Origin: Flavobacterium humi
Lineage (GTDB): Bacteria; Bacteroidota; Bacteroidia; Flavobacteriales; Flavobacteriaceae
Assembly (NCBI RefSeq): GCF_004745595.1
Contig: NZ_SRLH01000002.1
Location: 124,001-188,000 of the forward strand
Direction: 5' to 3'
Length of the DNA stretch: 64,000 nt
A program made the translations under genes and the position numbers. Below the pieces are notes generated by a model, which worked only from the letters and a program-made list of their open reading frames with translations, was not told where the DNA came from and did no database searches. Shown one piece after another: positions 62,621 through 64,000 of this stretch. Position 1 is the first letter of the stretch. Every line of letters starts with the position of its first letter.

Positions 62621-64000
62621 TTATTTGTGATTATCATCTTTTTTATCATCTGTCTTTGCCTTTGGTACCAAATGCTGCAGGTCCGGATCGCTTTTAATTC
62701 GTTCGAGTTCATCCGACACTATCGCAATAATATCCTGTTTGATTTGCTTGTAGTTGGCTTCAATTTCAGCTTTCATCATATCTTCTCCCTGTTCATTTAC
62801 AAAAGAACGTATCTCCGGGATTTTTTGGTACGTTTTGGTTTCAGCTGCAACTTTTTCATTATCAACCACAATCTCCGCATGAAAAATCTTTTGTTCGATA
62901 CGTTCCTCAAAGTTATCGGAAACGGCCCCTACAAACATTCCCTGAGTCAGGGTAGAGATCTTAGAAGCCGGTATAAGGCTTTCTAATTGCGTAGATATAG
63001 AGGTCGATTTATCATTTCGATTGATTGTCATACTTTGACGGCGCTGTAATATTTTCCCAAAACGTTCCGAAAGGCTTTTAGCTGTTTCACCCACGACCTG
63101 CCCGCTGAAAATATTCCCTACCGTATTTTGAATTACTTTACTCTCTTTATCTCCATAATCTCTTGTCAATTGTGAATAATCCTGAAAGCCCAAACAAACA
63201 GCCACCTTATTGCTTCGGGCGGTCGCAATCAGATTGTCAAGCCCTCGAAAATATATGGTTGGAAGTTCATCTATGATTACCGAACTTTTGAGCTGTCCTT
63301 TTTTGTTTATTAACTTCACGATTCTTGAATTGTATAAACCCAGCGCTGCTGAATAGATATTCTGGCGGTCGGGATTATTACCCACACAGAGTATTTTAGG
63401 TTCATTGGGATTATTGATGTCAAGCGAAAAATCATCTCCGGTCATGACCCAGTACAACTGTGGCGAAATCATCCTTGACAATGGAATTTTAGCCGAAGCA
63501 ATTTGTCCCTGTAACTGGTCCTGAGCCCCGCCTTGCCACGCGTCCATAAACGGGGAAAGATAATTCTCCAATTCTGAATAAGTGGTAAGGATGGTAAAGA
63601 CGTCCGCATATTTTTTGTTAAGCAGTTCAATCGCATGAGGAAAAGTGCAGTATTTTCCATTATCATAAATTTTTAAAAACCAAATGATGGCCGCCAAAAG
63701 TATAATAGGGCTTTCGACAAAAAAATCACCCTGTTTTTGGATCCAAGAACGATTCAGGTTCAGCATAATAGTATAGGCTGACTCATAGGCATCGGATATG
63801 TCGGTCATAAAATCGGGATTTATAGGATTACACCGGTGACTTCTTCTGGGGTCATCAAAATTGATGACGTAAAACTTTGGTTTAACTTTGTATTTGTCGG
63901 TATGTTTCAATAAATGATTGTATGCAATGGTGGAAAGGTCATCAAACTTGAAATCATAGATATACATCGAAAAACCCTTTTCGATCTGCTGTTTAATGTA
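62621..64000 (-). CDS. TraG/MobC-type conjugative coupling protein, partial
   Basis: The frame is open to the last base of the window (first visible residues YIKQQIEKGFSMYIYDFK), so the N-terminus with Walker A lies outside; ATG 63967 is internal. Visible are the Walker B strand SSVIIDELPTIYFRGLDNLI, then ARSNKVAVCLGFQDYSQLTR, as in VirD4/TraG ATPases that bring relaxase-DNA to the secretion channel. It converges with the methylase/helicase with 21 bases between stops. Mobilisation genes would be expected further to the right. Confidence 0.88.
   Translation of the reverse strand, partial: YIKQQIEKGFSMYIYDFKFDDLSTIAYNHLLKHTDKYKVKPKFYVINFDDPRRSHRCNPINPDFMTDISDAYESAYTIMLNLNRSWIQKQGDFFVESPIILLAAIIWFLKIYDNGKYCTFPHAIELLNKKYADVFTILTTYSELENYLSPFMDAWQGGAQDQLQGQIASAKIPLSRMISPQLYWVMTGDDFSLDINNPNEPKILCVGNNPDRQNIYSAALGLYNSRIVKLINKKGQLKSSVIIDELPTIYFRGLDNLIATARSNKVAVCLGFQDYSQLTRDYGDKESKVIQNTVGNIFSGQVVGETAKSLSERFGKILQRRQSMTINRNDKSTSISTQLESLIPASKISTLTQGMFVGAVSDNFEERIEQKIFHAEIVVDNEKVAAETKTYQKIPEIRSFVNEQGEDMMKAEIEANYKQIKQDIIAIVSDELERIKSDPDLQHLVPKAKTDDKKDDNHK

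Larger units (their letters stand above)
17713..64000. mobile_element. Integrative conjugative element at ssrA, right end outside window
   Basis: The stretch starts with a large serine recombinase at ssrA. It contains the Bacteroidota ICE backbone (RteC, excisionase-type HTH, DUF4099/DUF3945 protein, topoisomerase III, DUF1896 protein, N6-methylase/helicase, TraG/MobC coupling protein). It is clearly more AT-rich than the first 17.7 kb. Cargo lies between the integrase and RteC (Rhs toxin) and between topB and DUF1896 (RiPP, defence-like, SusCD). Whether 17.7-30.5 kb and 30.7-64 kb were always one element cannot be decided here. Mob/Tra genes expected beyond 64,000 are not visible. Confidence 0.8.

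Overview
The window reads as a flavobacterial (Bacteroidota) chromosome carrying an integrated conjugative element. The evidence is Bacteroidota-type promoters (TAnnTTTG at -7), a tmRNA tag reading GENNYALAA, T9SS sorting domains, SusC/SusD pairs, CreD and RteC proteins, and little Shine-Dalgarno signal. No species can be named from the sequence alone.

Region 1 (1-17,700) is ordinary chromosome. In order it holds the end of the trp operon (trpB 3' part, trpA), a lipoprotein Zn-protease, a TetR-controlled EmrAB/TolC-type efflux operon with a tandem 17-bp operator, kdsA, an outer-membrane protein, and a CreD regulon. The regulon's winged-helix repressor gene lies between two copies of its probable operator. 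Then come an M28 peptidase, an alanine/saccharopine dehydrogenase-like enzyme, a class C beta-lactamase-like lipoprotein and the tmRNA gene ssrA.

Region 2 (about 17,700-64,000, continuing past the right edge) is visibly more AT-rich and is an integrative conjugative element (ICE). A large serine recombinase abuts ssrA, and its last codons are read from the antisense of the tmRNA 3' end, so this is the left attachment junction. Next are a Rhs/YD-repeat polymorphic toxin with a T9SS partner and candidate immunity genes, a TPR-AraC membrane regulator, and then the conserved ICE backbone: RteC, excisionase-type HTH, DUF4099/DUF3945 protein and topoisomerase III. The backbone resumes at 56,854 with a DUF1896 protein, a giant N6-methylase/helicase and the TraG/MobC coupling protein (cut by the window edge).

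Between topB and the DUF1896 gene lies about 19 kb of cargo. (i) A grasp-with-spasm RiPP cluster: two tandem DUF6624-like paralogues, a 75-aa precursor, an ATP-grasp maturase, a 62-aa protein and a SPASM maturase without a radical-SAM cysteine triad. (ii) A secreted amidase-like protein opposite an unknown membrane protein. (iii) A candidate anti-phage trio: HTH regulator, Lit/U49-like metallopeptidase and membrane protein. (iv) A 514-bp non-coding stretch with a perfect 18-bp-arm inverted repeat, two promoters and a long nested hairpin that encloses a 21-codon hydrophobic ORF. (v) A SusC/SusD/S9-peptidase operon facing a DUF6520 four-cysteine small protein, a beta-propeller-like membrane protein and a MauE-family redox membrane protein.

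The best candidates for undescribed biology are the structured leader with its hidden mini-ORF, the SusCD-peptidase/DUF6520/MauE cassette, the RiPP cluster without its own transporter, and the Lit-like trio. All functional statements for them are inference from motifs and gene order.
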